Source of the DNA: Candidatus Sumerlaeota bacterium
GTDB lineage: Bacteria; Sumerlaeota; Sumerlaeia; Sumerlaeales; Sumerlaeaceae
Direction: 5' to 3'
Assembly: GCA_026398535.1 (NCBI GenBank)
Contig: JAPLSQ010000057.1
Location: forward strand, 1 to 64,000
DNA length: 64,000 nucleotides
The notes under the pieces are model-generated. The model ran no database searches. It was not told where the DNA came from and saw only the letters and a list, made by a program, of their open reading frames with translations. The first letter of the stretch is position 1, and each line of letters opens with the position of its first letter. Positions 38,447-46,850 of this stretch are shown here, one piece after another. The position numbers and the translations under genes are program-made.

Positions 38447-40299
38447 CAGAAAAGATCGGGGATTTTCGTCATGTCGATGACTTCTTCAGGCGGCGGTGAG
38501 GGAGTTTCCTCCTCGCGCTTGTTGATGTAGTCGCCGGTGATCATTTCCCTGTAACTCATGCCGGGGCCCACCATGGGATAGACGCCGGCCTCCTGATCGA
38601 TCATGACCTCAAGGAACGCCGGCCCCTTGAAGGCGACGAAATCGCGCAACATCTGTTTGACTTTCGACTTGTCATCGAGCCGCCGGGCAAACTCGAAGCC
38701 GTCCGCCTGCGCGGTTTTGACGAAATCCTTTTTATGAAGCGACTTGTCGGTGCCCGAGAATCGTTTGCCGAAATAGAGCCGCTGCCACTGGCGCACCATG
38801 CCGTCGCCCAGGTTGTTCATCAGCATGATCTTGACGGGAATGTCGTATGTCGTGACCGTTTCGAGTTCGCCAAGGTTCATGCGCATGCTGCCGTCGCCGT
38901 CAACATCGATGACGGTGCGGTCGGGACATGCCGTCTTGGCGCCGATGGCCGCAGGCAGGCCGAAGCCCATCGTGCCCATGCTGCCGGAGGTGATCCACGA
39001 GCGCGGTTGGTGGAAGTCGAAATACTGAGCCGACCACATCTGGTGCTGGCCGACGCCCGTGGTGATGATCGCGTCGCCTCGTGTGATTTCGTTGAGGCAC
39101 TGGATGACATAGTAGGGCAGGATGAGCGACGCCTCACGGTCATAGTTCATCGGGTGCTCGCGCTTGAGTTCGCGTATGTGGCGCACCCATTTTGTGAAAT
39201 CCTTCTTGAAATGTTTGCCGTAGGCGCACAGGTCGGCCAGCGCGGTTTTTGCGTCGCCGACAAACACCCATTGCGCCGCCTTGACCTTGCCGATTTCGGC
39301 GGCGTCGATGTCGATGTGGGCGATGTATTTCGCGCGCGGCGCGAAGTCCGACACTTTGCCCGCCACGCGGTCATCGAACCGCGCGCCGATCGTGATCAGA
39401 AAATCGCAATCTTCAACGGCATAATTCGCGTGCGCCGTGCCATGCATGCCGAGCATGTGCAACGAAAGCTCGCTGGTCGTGTCCACCGAGCCGATGCCCG
39501 TGAGGGTGGTCACGACGGGAATGTTGAAAGCCTGCGAGAATGCGCGCAGTTCGCGCGCGGCGTTGGCGCTGATCACGCCGCCGCCGGCATAGATGAGCGG
39601 GCGATCGCTGCGCGCCAGCATTTCATAAAACGCTTTTGCCTGCTCCCTGCTGACGCGCGCGGCGGCAAGGGCCGCCATGCGGTCATGATAGCCCCGCAGA
39701 TTCAAAAGCCCGCCGCCCTGAAACACGCCCGCAGCGTTCTGGACATCCTTGGGAACATCAATGACCACCGGACCGGGCCTGCCCGTGCGCGCGATCTCGA
39801 AAGCCGTCCGCGCAACTGCCTCCAATTCGCCCGGTTCCTTGACAAGAAAAACGTGCTTGGCGCAAGAACTCATGATATTGAAAACGGGGGCTTCCTGGAA
39901 GGCGTCCGTGCCGATGGCGGCGCATGGCACCTGGCCGCAGATGAGGACAACGGGAACGGAGTCCGCCGCGCAATCCCGGATGGGCGTGACAGTGTTTGTG
40001 GCTCCCGGCCCCGAAGTGACGATGAAACAGCCCACGCGTCCGCTGGCGCGGGCATAACCGGCGGCCATGAAACCCGCGCCCTGCTCGTTGGCGGGCACAA
40101 TCAGACGGACTTGCTCGCTGCGCTTGTGCGCAGCATTATAACGGAATATGGCATCGTAGGTGGGCAGGATTGCTCCACCGCTATAGCCGAAGATCGTGTC
40201 CACGCCCTCGTCAACGAGCACCTGAATGATCATCTCCGCGCCCGACATGGTTTTTCCCGCGAGGGGATGGCGCTGTTTTGTGGTGTGTTCTGCGGTCAT
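38446..40299 (-). CDS. ilvB: acetolactate synthase large subunit
   Basis: ThDP-, FAD- and Mg-dependent enzyme that condenses pyruvate in branched-chain amino acid synthesis. The N-terminal ThDP Glu region is EGVDTIFGYSGGAILPTYD, the FAD-domain words include DCDFLITIGARFDDRVAGKV, and the ThDP-binding motif is GDGSMRMNLGELETV to NNLGDGMVRQWQ. The length, 617 residues, is slightly long because of a C-terminal tail (KREEETPSPPPEEVIDMTK). AGGGA lies before the ATG. No ilvN is adjacent; cobO follows with a 1-bp overlap. Confidence 0.95.
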   Translation of the reverse strand: MTAEHTTKQRHPLAGKTMSGAEMIIQVLVDEGVDTIFGYSGGAILPTYDAIFRYNAAHKRSEQVRLIVPANEQGAGFMAAGYARASGRVGCFIVTSGPGATNTVTPIRDCAADSVPVVLICGQVPCAAIGTDAFQEAPVFNIMSSCAKHVFLVKEPGELEAVARTAFEIARTGRPGPVVIDVPKDVQNAAGVFQGGGLLNLRGYHDRMAALAAARVSREQAKAFYEMLARSDRPLIYAGGGVISANAARELRAFSQAFNIPVVTTLTGIGSVDTTSELSLHMLGMHGTAHANYAVEDCDFLITIGARFDDRVAGKVSDFAPRAKYIAHIDIDAAEIGKVKAAQWVFVGDAKTALADLCAYGKHFKKDFTKWVRHIRELKREHPMNYDREASLILPYYVIQCLNEITRGDAIITTGVGQHQMWSAQYFDFHQPRSWITSGSMGTMGFGLPAAIGAKTACPDRTVIDVDGDGSMRMNLGELETVTTYDIPVKIMLMNNLGDGMVRQWQRLYFGKRFSGTDKSLHKKDFVKTAQADGFEFARRLDDKSKVKQMLRDFVAFKGPAFLEVMIDQEAGVYPMVGPGMSYREMITGDYINKREEETPSPPPEEVIDMTKIPDLF

Positions 40300-40351
40300 G
40301 ATTCAATCCCTGTCAGTCATTTAAAACGGAATGCGGAATATGAGGCTTGTG

Positions 40352-40918
40352 TCACCGGTTGGCGTTCATGACGCGGGTGGCCGACGGCGCCGCCGCGCCG
40401 GGATTCATGGCCATGCCCGACTGCATGCTGGAATGCGTGGCGCCCGCGGAAAGCAACGAGCCTGAACGCGCGCCGACACCCGGCGCGCCAGACGCATGGC
40501 GGTAATAACCCCGGTACGAGTCGCTTGCCGCGCCTGACGGACCCGATCTTTCGAAGCTCGCCGCATAGGGCGGCCCCGCGTAGTTGGGCGAACCGGCATA
40601 AGCGCGCGGCCCGTAAGACGAATAGATCGGATCAAAATAACGGTCGCGCGCGATTCCGACGGGAACCGTCTGCCGGTCCCACTTGGACGCAACACGCGTG
40701 ATGGCATCGCATGCCTGCTGTTGCGCCTCGCAAAGCGCGTCCGTCACGCGCGCGTAATGCGCCTGCAGTTCGGCTGTTCCGCAATGGCGTCCGCCCGCGT
40801 GGCGCTCACCGGCGCCGCGCCGCGCGCACGAGCAGGGCGCGGCCCCCGCATCCGCGGCAGCCTGCATCGTCAGCGCCGCCGCAAGCATGATCGCTGACAT
40901 TAAAAAAAGTTTTCTCAT
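40352..40918 (-). CDS. small secreted Cys-containing, Gly/Ser/Tyr-rich protein, unknown
   Basis: Exported protein of 188 residues. The signal peptide is RKLFLMSAIMLAAALTMQAAA. A short Cys-rich stretch (CSCARRGAGERHAGGRHCG) leads to an alpha-helical part (ELQAHYARVTDALCEAQQQ), then a disordered Tyr/Pro/Gly/Ser-rich tail (YGPRAYAGSPNYAGPPYAAS). It resembles no family I know. It lies 52 bp upstream of the ilvB start, in the reverse sense, with a lipoprotein gene behind it. Confidence 0.55.
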   Translation of the reverse strand: MRKLFLMSAIMLAAALTMQAAADAGAAPCSCARRGAGERHAGGRHCGTAELQAHYARVTDALCEAQQQACDAITRVASKWDRQTVPVGIARDRYFDPIYSSYGPRAYAGSPNYAGPPYAASFERSGPSGAASDSYRGYYRHASGAPGVGARSGSLLSAGATHSSMQSGMAMNPGAAAPSATRVMNANR

Positions 40919-40945
40919 GATATGAGTCCCGTCGGCAAAGGATGA

Positions 40946-41257
40946 TCAAGGAAGACCGTGAATCTTCCGCAGCCGGTAGATGGCCTCGTTGACCTCGCAG
41001 TTGCGCCACTGATCGTTTTCACGCAACTGGCGCTCGACGAGCGCAAGCGATCCCATCCGGCTGTAGTACTGGTCAGCCATCACGAATTTGCCGTCATTGA
41101 TATAGCAACGGTCGCCCGCGGCCAGCGCCTGCGGGTCACGCGGCATCTGTGTGAGGCACGAGCATCCCGCGAGCGTCATCGCGATCGCAGCGGCCGAAAT
41201 CACAGCCGCGATTGGCCGCGCGGCGCGCGATCCTCGGCGTGTTTTCATCTTCGTCAT
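40946..41257 (-). CDS. small lipoprotein
   Basis: About 103 residues from the ATG at 41257, with AAGGA upstream. A twin-Arg-like basic n-region (MKTRRGSRAARP) precedes a hydrophobic stretch and a lipobox (MTLAGC). The mature part is short and polar (YINDGKFVMADQYYSR, VERQLRENDQWRNCEVNEAIYRL). It may help anchor an outer-membrane complex; no domain recognised. It is the upstream neighbour, on the same strand, of the Tyr/Gly-rich secreted protein. Confidence 0.65.
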   Translation of the reverse strand: MTKMKTRRGSRAARPIAAVISAAAIAMTLAGCSCLTQMPRDPQALAAGDRCYINDGKFVMADQYYSRMGSLALVERQLRENDQWRNCEVNEAIYRLRKIHGLP

Positions 41258-41353
41258 GAGCTGATCCTTCGTGGATGATGAAACAATGCGGGCATCATGG
41301 ACGGATTGGCCGCGCGCGCGCAATCGCAAAATGCGTCTGACGAAAATTTTTAA

Positions 41354-41620
41354 TCAGGCCTTGGCGCGCGCGGCCGTCTTGCGCATCATGCGCGACTGCA
41401 GCCTTGCCGCCTTGTTCTTGTGAATGATGCCGCGCTTGGACAGCCGCCCGATGAGTCCTTGTGTGGACTTTACGGTTTCGAGCGCCTTGGCGTCGCCCGC
41501 GGCCGCGGCCTGGTTGGCGCCCTTGATCGCGCTTTTCATCGCCGACTTGGCGGCGCGATTGCGCACCTCATTGCGCCTGTTCGTTTTGACCCTCTTCTTT
41601 GCCGATTTGATGTTTGGCAA
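41354..41620 (-). CDS. rpsT: 30S ribosomal protein S20
   Basis: Small basic protein of 88 residues that binds 16S rRNA. MPNIKSAKKRVKTNRRNEVRN and AAKSAMKSAIK with GLIGRLSKRGIIHKNKAARLQSRM are diagnostic. The start is a TTG, preceded by AAGGA at 10 bp; a TTG/UUG start is known for S20 in E. coli. It appears monocistronic. Confidence 0.95.
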   Translation of the reverse strand: MPNIKSAKKRVKTNRRNEVRNRAAKSAMKSAIKGANQAAAAGDAKALETVKSTQGLIGRLSKRGIIHKNKAARLQSRMMRKTAARAKA

Positions 41621-41788
41621 TGTGGCGTGTTCCTTCTATGTGAATTGTTCAACTTCCATGGCCATTGACGCCGCTCGCGCCGCGCCATGTCAATGTGTTT
41701 TGGCGAAACGGCGGTCTCAGACCTGACACTATTACCACAAAAACGGCGCAAATGTTCGCGTCTGACCGGATATGAAGCGCTCAAACTT

Positions 41789-41814
41789 CGTCCGTGGTTG
41801 TCCGTGCTTGTCCG
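41789..41814 (+). repeat. R2 array, three decamers
   Basis: GTCCGTGGTT, GTCCGTGCTT, GTCCG, running without a gap into R1. The 300 bp between rpsT and the FHA gene (41621-41920) hold this, the R1 copy and no gene I can support. Confidence 0.9.
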
Positions 41815-41838
41815 CCTGATGGCGTACTCGCTGACCGG
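41815..41838 (+). repeat. R1 repeat, single copy fused to R2
   Basis: Complete unit, 83 bp upstream of the FHA-GAF start and 195 bp upstream of rpsT (minus strand). Confidence 0.95.
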
Positions 41839-41920
41839 TCTCCTGTCCTTCAGAAGATCGTTGCGTTTGTCCGCGCTGCGCGCGCAGAAAATGATATATG
41901 ATTTTATCCGCGAGGCAACG

Positions 41921-42910
41921 ATGTCACGGATTTTGCTTTTGACCGGCGGCGAGCCGAAGGAAATTCCCGTGGGGCAGGAGCTTACTATCGGGCGTGCGTA
42001 TTCCAATCTGCTGCGCCTTGACGGCGATGAAATTTCGCGCGTGCACAGCATCGTTTACCGCCGCGGCAACGACCACATGTTGCGCGACCTCGACAGCAAG
42101 AATGGCACGCTCCTCAATGGAAGAACCATCACGACCGCCGTCATTCATCCCGGCGACGAAATCCGCATCGGCAACTATGTCATGCTTTTCGATCCCACGG
42201 GCAATGCCGACGCGCTGGAGCGCCCGCGCGAGCGCGCGCAACAGCCCGATGCGACCTTTGCGGGAAGCGCAGCGCAGGCTGATGACAACGACACGATGGA
42301 AAGCATCATCCTTTCAGCGGAAATGAGGGCGGGAGCGCTGAAAACGGCCGGCCGTTGCGGCGAACAGGTATTCTTCACGCCCGAGGAGGTCGAAGCCATG
42401 TGCCGCACCGGGCATGAGCCCGCGTCGGTGCGCCTTGCCGAGGACACTCTGCGGATGCACCGCGAACTTGCCCGCCTGGGTGCGCGCGGCGAAATCCGCC
42501 GCGAACGCGAAATCTGCCAACATTTCCTCCTCGCGGCGCTGGCGGGCATTGAGGCGGCCCGCGGAGCCATTCTGTTTAAGGAAGAACACGGCGACGCCCC
42601 GCGTCTGGGCGCCATCGCCCCCGAAGACAAGGAGGTGGCCGTGAATCACGTGACGCTGCGCGCCGTCCTCCGCGAATCCAAGGCCGTGCTGTGCAACGAC
42701 GCCATGAACGACGCGCGCTTCGCAAAAAGCGGCTCGGTGACGCGCGGGCATGTCGCAAGCCTGATCGCGCATCCGATCATGCGCGGCGGCCGGCCGATTG
42801 GCCTGATCTATGCCGACGTTCCCGGGCGGACTAACGCGTTTCGGCGCGAGCATCTCCTCATCCTCCAATTTCTTGCGCGTCTGCTGGCGTTGTGCTTGCC
42901 GCATGATTGA
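41921..42910 (+). CDS. FHA-GAF domain signalling protein
   Basis: Cytoplasmic protein of 329 residues. The FHA domain (about residues 1-95) has the phosphothreonine-binding pattern IGRAYSNLL, EISRVHSIVYRR and LDSKNGTLLNG. A helical linker leads to a GAF-like domain (residues about 175-325: FLLAALAGIEAARGAILFKEE, SLIAHPIMRGGRPIGLIYADV). Such proteins read Ser/Thr phosphorylation, and the kinase at 20868 is a candidate partner; this is inference. The ATG has GAGG upstream. The end overlaps cinA by 8 bp. Confidence 0.85.
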   Translation: MSRILLLTGGEPKEIPVGQELTIGRAYSNLLRLDGDEISRVHSIVYRRGNDHMLRDLDSKNGTLLNGRTITTAVIHPGDEIRIGNYVMLFDPTGNADALERPRERAQQPDATFAGSAAQADDNDTMESIILSAEMRAGALKTAGRCGEQVFFTPEEVEAMCRTGHEPASVRLAEDTLRMHRELARLGARGEIRREREICQHFLLAALAGIEAARGAILFKEEHGDAPRLGAIAPEDKEVAVNHVTLRAVLRESKAVLCNDAMNDARFAKSGSVTRGHVASLIAHPIMRGGRPIGLIYADVPGRTNAFRREHLLILQFLARLLALCLPHD

Positions 42911-44186
42911 GACGGCAGCTATCATCTCGACCGGCACGGAAATCGTGCAGGGGCTTTACGCCGACACGAACGCGTGCCACCTTGCCGGCCGGTTGAACGA
43001 GCTGGGACTGCGCGTGGCGGCAATCATTGCCTGTCCCGATGATCCAGCCGAGCTTGAGGCGGCGCTGCGCCATGCGGCCTCTCGCGCCAGCCTCGTGGTC
43101 ATGACCGGCGGCCTTGGTCCGACGGAGGACGACATTAACCGCGATGTCTGCGCCAGCGTCTTCCGTGTGGAATTGCGACGCGACGAGCGCGCCGTCGAGC
43201 TGATGCGCGGGCATTTCCGCGCGCGCGGCCTCACGATGCGCCCCTCCAACGAGCGCCAGGCTCTTGTGCCGCGCGGAGCAATCGTTCTGCAGAACATGCG
43301 CGGCACGGCGCCCGGCTTCTTTCTGCCCTCCCCCGCCGAGCGCGGCGCGCCTGAAGACGCGGCGCCGCAATGCGCGCTGCTGGCGCTGCCCGGGCCGCCC
43401 GCGGAAATGACCGCGATGTTCGAGGAATCCGCCCTGCCGCTCCTGCGCGCCCGCATCAAAGGACGCGTCTTCGCGCGAACCAGAACTATTCACACGTTCG
43501 GCAGACCTGAATCGGAATTGAACGATCTTGTCCGCGAAATCTTCACGCACGACCCGCGCGTCACGCTCACCATTCTCGCCAAATCCCACGGCGTCGATTT
43601 CCTCGTCACGGCGCGCGCGGAGGAAACCGCCGCCGCCGATGCCCTGATCGCCAGATGCGAGGCGATGATCGTGGAACGCGCCGGGAGCGGTTGCGTTTGC
43701 GGCGCGGACAGCGAAACCATGCAAAGCGCCGTCGCCCGCCTGCTTATCGCCCATCGCCTCACGGTCTCAGCGGCGGAATCGTGCACCGGCGGTCTTGTCG
43801 CGAAAATGCTCACCGACACACCGGGCAGTTCCGCCTATTTAAAGGAAAGCTATGTGGTTTACTCCAACGAGGCGAAGATGAGAATTCTCGGCGTCAAGGC
43901 CGCGACGCTCGAGTCATTCGGCGCCGTGAGCGAACAAACGGTGCGAGAGATGGCCCAGGGGCTCCTCGCCCTCAGCGGCGCGGATTACGCGATCGCGGTG
44001 ACGGGCATTGCCGGCCCCGACGGAGGAACACCGCAAAAACCCGCCGGCTTGACATATCTTGCCCTTGCCTCGCCCGGCCGGACGCAAGTCCTTGAACGCC
44101 GCTTTCCCGGCGACCGGGAATTGAACCGGTTTCATGCCGCGCTCACCGCTCTCGACATGCTGCGCAAAACCATATCGGGCGGGTAA
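42903..44186 (+). CDS. cinA: CinA-family protein (competence/damage-inducible, NMN deamidase)
   Basis: Two-domain protein of 427 residues. The N-terminal molybdopterin-binding-like domain has STGTEIVQGLYADTNACHLA and GGLGPTEDDINRD. The C-terminal NMN deamidase domain has SAAESCTGGLVAKMLTDTPGSS, ESYVVYSNEAKMRILGV and TGIAGPDGGTPQKPAGLTYLA. Such proteins remove ADP-ribose/NMN by-products and recycle pyridine nucleotides, which fits the nearby nnrD/nnrE gene. Its start overlaps the FHA-GAF stop. Confidence 0.93.
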   Translation: MIETAAIISTGTEIVQGLYADTNACHLAGRLNELGLRVAAIIACPDDPAELEAALRHAASRASLVVMTGGLGPTEDDINRDVCASVFRVELRRDERAVELMRGHFRARGLTMRPSNERQALVPRGAIVLQNMRGTAPGFFLPSPAERGAPEDAAPQCALLALPGPPAEMTAMFEESALPLLRARIKGRVFARTRTIHTFGRPESELNDLVREIFTHDPRVTLTILAKSHGVDFLVTARAEETAAADALIARCEAMIVERAGSGCVCGADSETMQSAVARLLIAHRLTVSAAESCTGGLVAKMLTDTPGSSAYLKESYVVYSNEAKMRILGVKAATLESFGAVSEQTVREMAQGLLALSGADYAIAVTGIAGPDGGTPQKPAGLTYLALASPGRTQVLERRFPGDRELNRFHAALTALDMLRKTISGG

Positions 44187-44207
44187 GGAGGAGTGTTCTT
44201 CGTTCTT

Positions 44208-44232
44208 CGTCCGTGCTTGTCCGTGTTCTCCT
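44208..44232 (+). repeat. R2 array, about 2.5 decamers
   Basis: GTCCGTGCTT, GTCCGTGTTC, TCC, preceded by TTCTTCGTTCTTC. It lies between the convergent cinA and LD-carboxypeptidase genes. Confidence 0.85.
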
Positions 44233-44237
44233 CAGCG

Positions 44238-45257
44238 TTATCTGACCGCTGATTCGCAAATCACGAGTTCGCCCCTGCGCGTGTCAACGACCGCTTCCAC
44301 GCCGATGGGGATGGTGGCGTAATCGTCGATGTGGCCGAAGGGCAGGCCGATGAGCACGGGAATGCCCAGCGGCCGCAGGCGCTCGGCAATGACCTCGTCC
44401 AGCACGGGTTCATAATCGCGTGGCACGCGGGCGGGCGGCGGGCTTGCCAGCCGCGGCAGCCCCTCCCCGGCCAGCTTGCGCTCGCGCACGGCGCTTTCGG
44501 CGTCCGGCACGTTGCGCCCGAAAACAACCGCCACCGCATCGCGCAATTTCCCGGCCAGAAGCAACTGCGTCAGCATCCTGTCCACACGGTACGGCTTCTC
44601 GTCGACTTCTTCGAGGAACACGATTTTGCCGCGGGTGTCGATCTCGTAGGGCGTGCCGATGGTGGCCGCCACAAGGCTCAGATTCCCCCCGATAAGCCGG
44701 CCCGAAACGCGGCCGTGGCGCACAACGCGGAATTGCCGCGAATTCAGCCCCTCCCACACCGAACCCGATGGCACGGCATTCATCAGTGTTCTCTCGAGCG
44801 CGCCCAGTGTAAAGCTGCCCGGCCGCTCCTTGGCGAAGGCAGACAACAGCATGGGGCCGTTGAATGTCACAAGGCCGCATTTCTTCCACAGCGCCAGGTG
44901 CAGCGCCGTGATGTCGCTGAAGCCCACAATGATTTTGGGATTGCTGGCGACAAGGGCGTAATCAATGCGCGGCAACAGGCGCATGACGCCATACCCGCCG
45001 CGCATGCACATGATGGCGCCGATTTTAGGATTGGCGATCATGGCGTGCAGGTCGGCAAGACGCGCCGCATCGGGCGCCGCAAGAAATCCCCAGCGGGCGC
45101 GCAGGGATTTTGCCTCCTTCACCCGGAACCCGCGCGATTGCAGAACAGTGATGCCGCGATCGATGGCGGCGGGATCGGGCGCGCCGCTGGCCGGTGCAAT
45201 CAACCCGATGGTCATGCCCGACTCAAGCCGCGCCGGTTTGATGATTTTGTTTTTCAT
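44238..45257 (-). CDS. ldcA: LD-carboxypeptidase (S66 family)
   Basis: Cytoplasmic serine peptidase that trims murein tetrapeptides during recycling; 339 residues. GLIAPASGAPDPAAIDRGI, MCMRGGYGVMRLLPRIDY, nucleophile Ser114 in VGFSDITALH, the Glu region FLEEVDEKPYRVDRML and His in LPFGHIDDYATIPIG form the family pattern. I start at the ATG at 45257, because the longer frame (RTRTNTDKHG) reads through R2. No Shine-Dalgarno sequence is present; R2 begins 5 bp upstream. The gene overlaps the end of nnrD/nnrE by 35 bp. Confidence 0.9.
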   Translation of the reverse strand: MKNKIIKPARLESGMTIGLIAPASGAPDPAAIDRGITVLQSRGFRVKEAKSLRARWGFLAAPDAARLADLHAMIANPKIGAIMCMRGGYGVMRLLPRIDYALVASNPKIIVGFSDITALHLALWKKCGLVTFNGPMLLSAFAKERPGSFTLGALERTLMNAVPSGSVWEGLNSRQFRVVRHGRVSGRLIGGNLSLVAATIGTPYEIDTRGKIVFLEEVDEKPYRVDRMLTQLLLAGKLRDAVAVVFGRNVPDAESAVRERKLAGEGLPRLASPPPARVPRDYEPVLDEVIAERLRPLGIPVLIGLPFGHIDDYATIPIGVEAVVDTRRGELVICESAVR

Positions 45258-46824
45258 GAGAAGTCCGTGTTTGTCCGTGTTTGTCCGTGTTCTCCGTGTA
45301 CAGCGCGCTGAATGCGGCGCCAAGACCGTCGGCGATATCCCCCGCAAGCACGCATCGCGCCCCCAGCCGCGCCGCGCATTCCTTGCCCGCCTGAAGGTGC
45401 AGATGCGCCGCGAGCACGGCCGCTTTCCATGCCGCGAGTCCCTGCGCAATCAAACCCGCAATGATCCCTGTGAGCACATCGCCCGTGCCGCCCTTGGCCA
45501 GCGCCGCCGAGGCTCCGGGATTGATAAAAATCACGCCATCGGGGCGGGCAATGACCGTGCAAGCGCCCTTGAGCAACAGGTTCACGCCATGGCGCGCCGC
45601 GAAATCCCGCGCCACGCCCGCGCGGTCCGCCTGGATTTGCGTGATCGTGGAGCCCGCAAGACGGGCCATTTCGCCCGGATGCGGCGTCAGAACACTGTCC
45701 CGCCTGCCACGAAGCGCGGCCATGGCGACGGATGACGCGGCGCAACAGGTCAGCGCGTCGGCGTCAAGAACGATGGGACGCCTGAACCGCCGCAAAATTT
45801 CTTCCACAAGTTTTTGCTGCGCGGGCGCGACGCCGACGCCCGGGCCCACGGCCAGCGCGTCAAAATGCGCAGCCGCCTTGAGAATTGCCTCCACGCTGGC
45901 ATCAGTGAACGAACCCGCGCCATCGCCCGGCACAATCACCGTGACCGCTTCGGGAAGCGCGATCTTGTAAATGTGATTCAGCTCCGGCGGCGTGAAAATA
46001 TACGCGAGTCCGCACCCGCAGCGCAGCGCAGCGCGCGCGGCCAGGATGGCCGCGCCGGCGAACTGCGCCGACCCAGCCACTATCCCGACACGCCCGAAGC
46101 GCCCTTTGTCCGACTCCGCCGGACGCGCCGGAAGCCACCCGGCAAGCTCGTCAGGAGCCGCCCAGTTTGTTCTAATGCCGGGATCATTCAAAAGTTGCCG
46201 CGGGAAATTGACCGGCGCCACGCGAATCCTGCCCGCATATTCCCAGCAGGGCATCGTCAGTAAAGCTGTTTTCGGCAGACCAATCGTCACCGTCATGACT
46301 GCCCTGACAATGGGGCCGGGCTTTTCACCCGCCTCAAGCTCCCTTGTCCCCGACGGCACATCCACCGAGACGACGGGACGTCGCGACCTGTTGATGGCCG
46401 CGATTGCCCGCGCAAAACCGACCTTGACCGCCCCGCGAATGCCCGTGCCCAGCAGCGCATCCACGACGACATCCGCGCGGCGCAGGCACAAAGCAAGTTT
46501 TTCGGCGCCGAGAACAGGCATGCGCCCGTTCATCAACCGCGCAAAAGCATCGGCCGCCGCGCCGCGCAATTCCCCGGGCGGACACAAGCACAGCAAATCA
46601 ACAATCGTCCCCTTGTCCGCAAGCCGGCGCGCCACAACAAAACCGTCGCCGGCATTGTTGCCCTTGCCGCACACCACAGCCGCGCGCGAAGGACGAAACT
46701 CACGCAACACGACATCCGCCACGGCAAGGCCCGCCCGCTCCATCAGGCCGCCGCCCGTCAGGCCATACTCGTCCTGCGCGCGCTCATCGATGCGCCGCAT
46801 CTCGGCGGCGGTCGCAACTTTCAT
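45223..46824 (-). CDS. nnr: bifunctional NAD(P)H-hydrate epimerase / ADP-dependent dehydratase
   Basis: Repairs hydrated NAD(P)H. The N-terminal epimerase domain (YjeF_N) has MERAGLAVADVV, CGKGNNAGDGFVVARRL and VDALLGTGIRG. The C-terminal kinase-like dehydratase domain has GRVGIVAGSAQFAGAAILAARAALR, DADALTCCA, LTPHPGEMARL and NPGASAALAKGGTGDVLTGII. Length 533 residues is normal except for the end: after GLGAAFSALY the last 24 residues (TENTDKHGQTRTSHEKQNHQ and more) are translated R2. The native stop has thus been lost or moved, and the gene now overlaps ldcA by 35 bp. Confidence 0.92.
   Translation of the reverse strand: MKVATAAEMRRIDERAQDEYGLTGGGLMERAGLAVADVVLREFRPSRAAVVCGKGNNAGDGFVVARRLADKGTIVDLLCLCPPGELRGAAADAFARLMNGRMPVLGAEKLALCLRRADVVVDALLGTGIRGAVKVGFARAIAAINRSRRPVVSVDVPSGTRELEAGEKPGPIVRAVMTVTIGLPKTALLTMPCWEYAGRIRVAPVNFPRQLLNDPGIRTNWAAPDELAGWLPARPAESDKGRFGRVGIVAGSAQFAGAAILAARAALRCGCGLAYIFTPPELNHIYKIALPEAVTVIVPGDGAGSFTDASVEAILKAAAHFDALAVGPGVGVAPAQQKLVEEILRRFRRPIVLDADALTCCAASSVAMAALRGRRDSVLTPHPGEMARLAGSTITQIQADRAGVARDFAARHGVNLLLKGACTVIARPDGVIFINPGASAALAKGGTGDVLTGIIAGLIAQGLAAWKAAVLAAHLHLQAGKECAARLGARCVLAGDIADGLGAAFSALYTENTDKHGQTRTSHEKQNHQTGAA
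45262..45299 (+). repeat. R2 array, about four decamers, in coding overlap
   Basis: GTCCGTGTTT, GTCCGTGTTT, GTCCGTGTTC, TCCGTG. It encodes the last residues of nnr on the minus strand and is also the 5' leader of ldcA. Confidence 0.9.
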
Positions 46825-46850
46825 GGATAATCAGCCAGTCACCCCTTCCA

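Noticed and set aside
38734..40371. A 545-codon open frame on the strand opposite ilvB
   Set aside because: It is antisense to the ThDP enzyme, shows no domain I can recognise and arises from GC-rich codon bias.
41684..41920. Upstream extension of the FHA-GAF gene
   Set aside because: It passes through R2 and R1; the FHA domain fits the ATG at 41921 with GAGG upstream.
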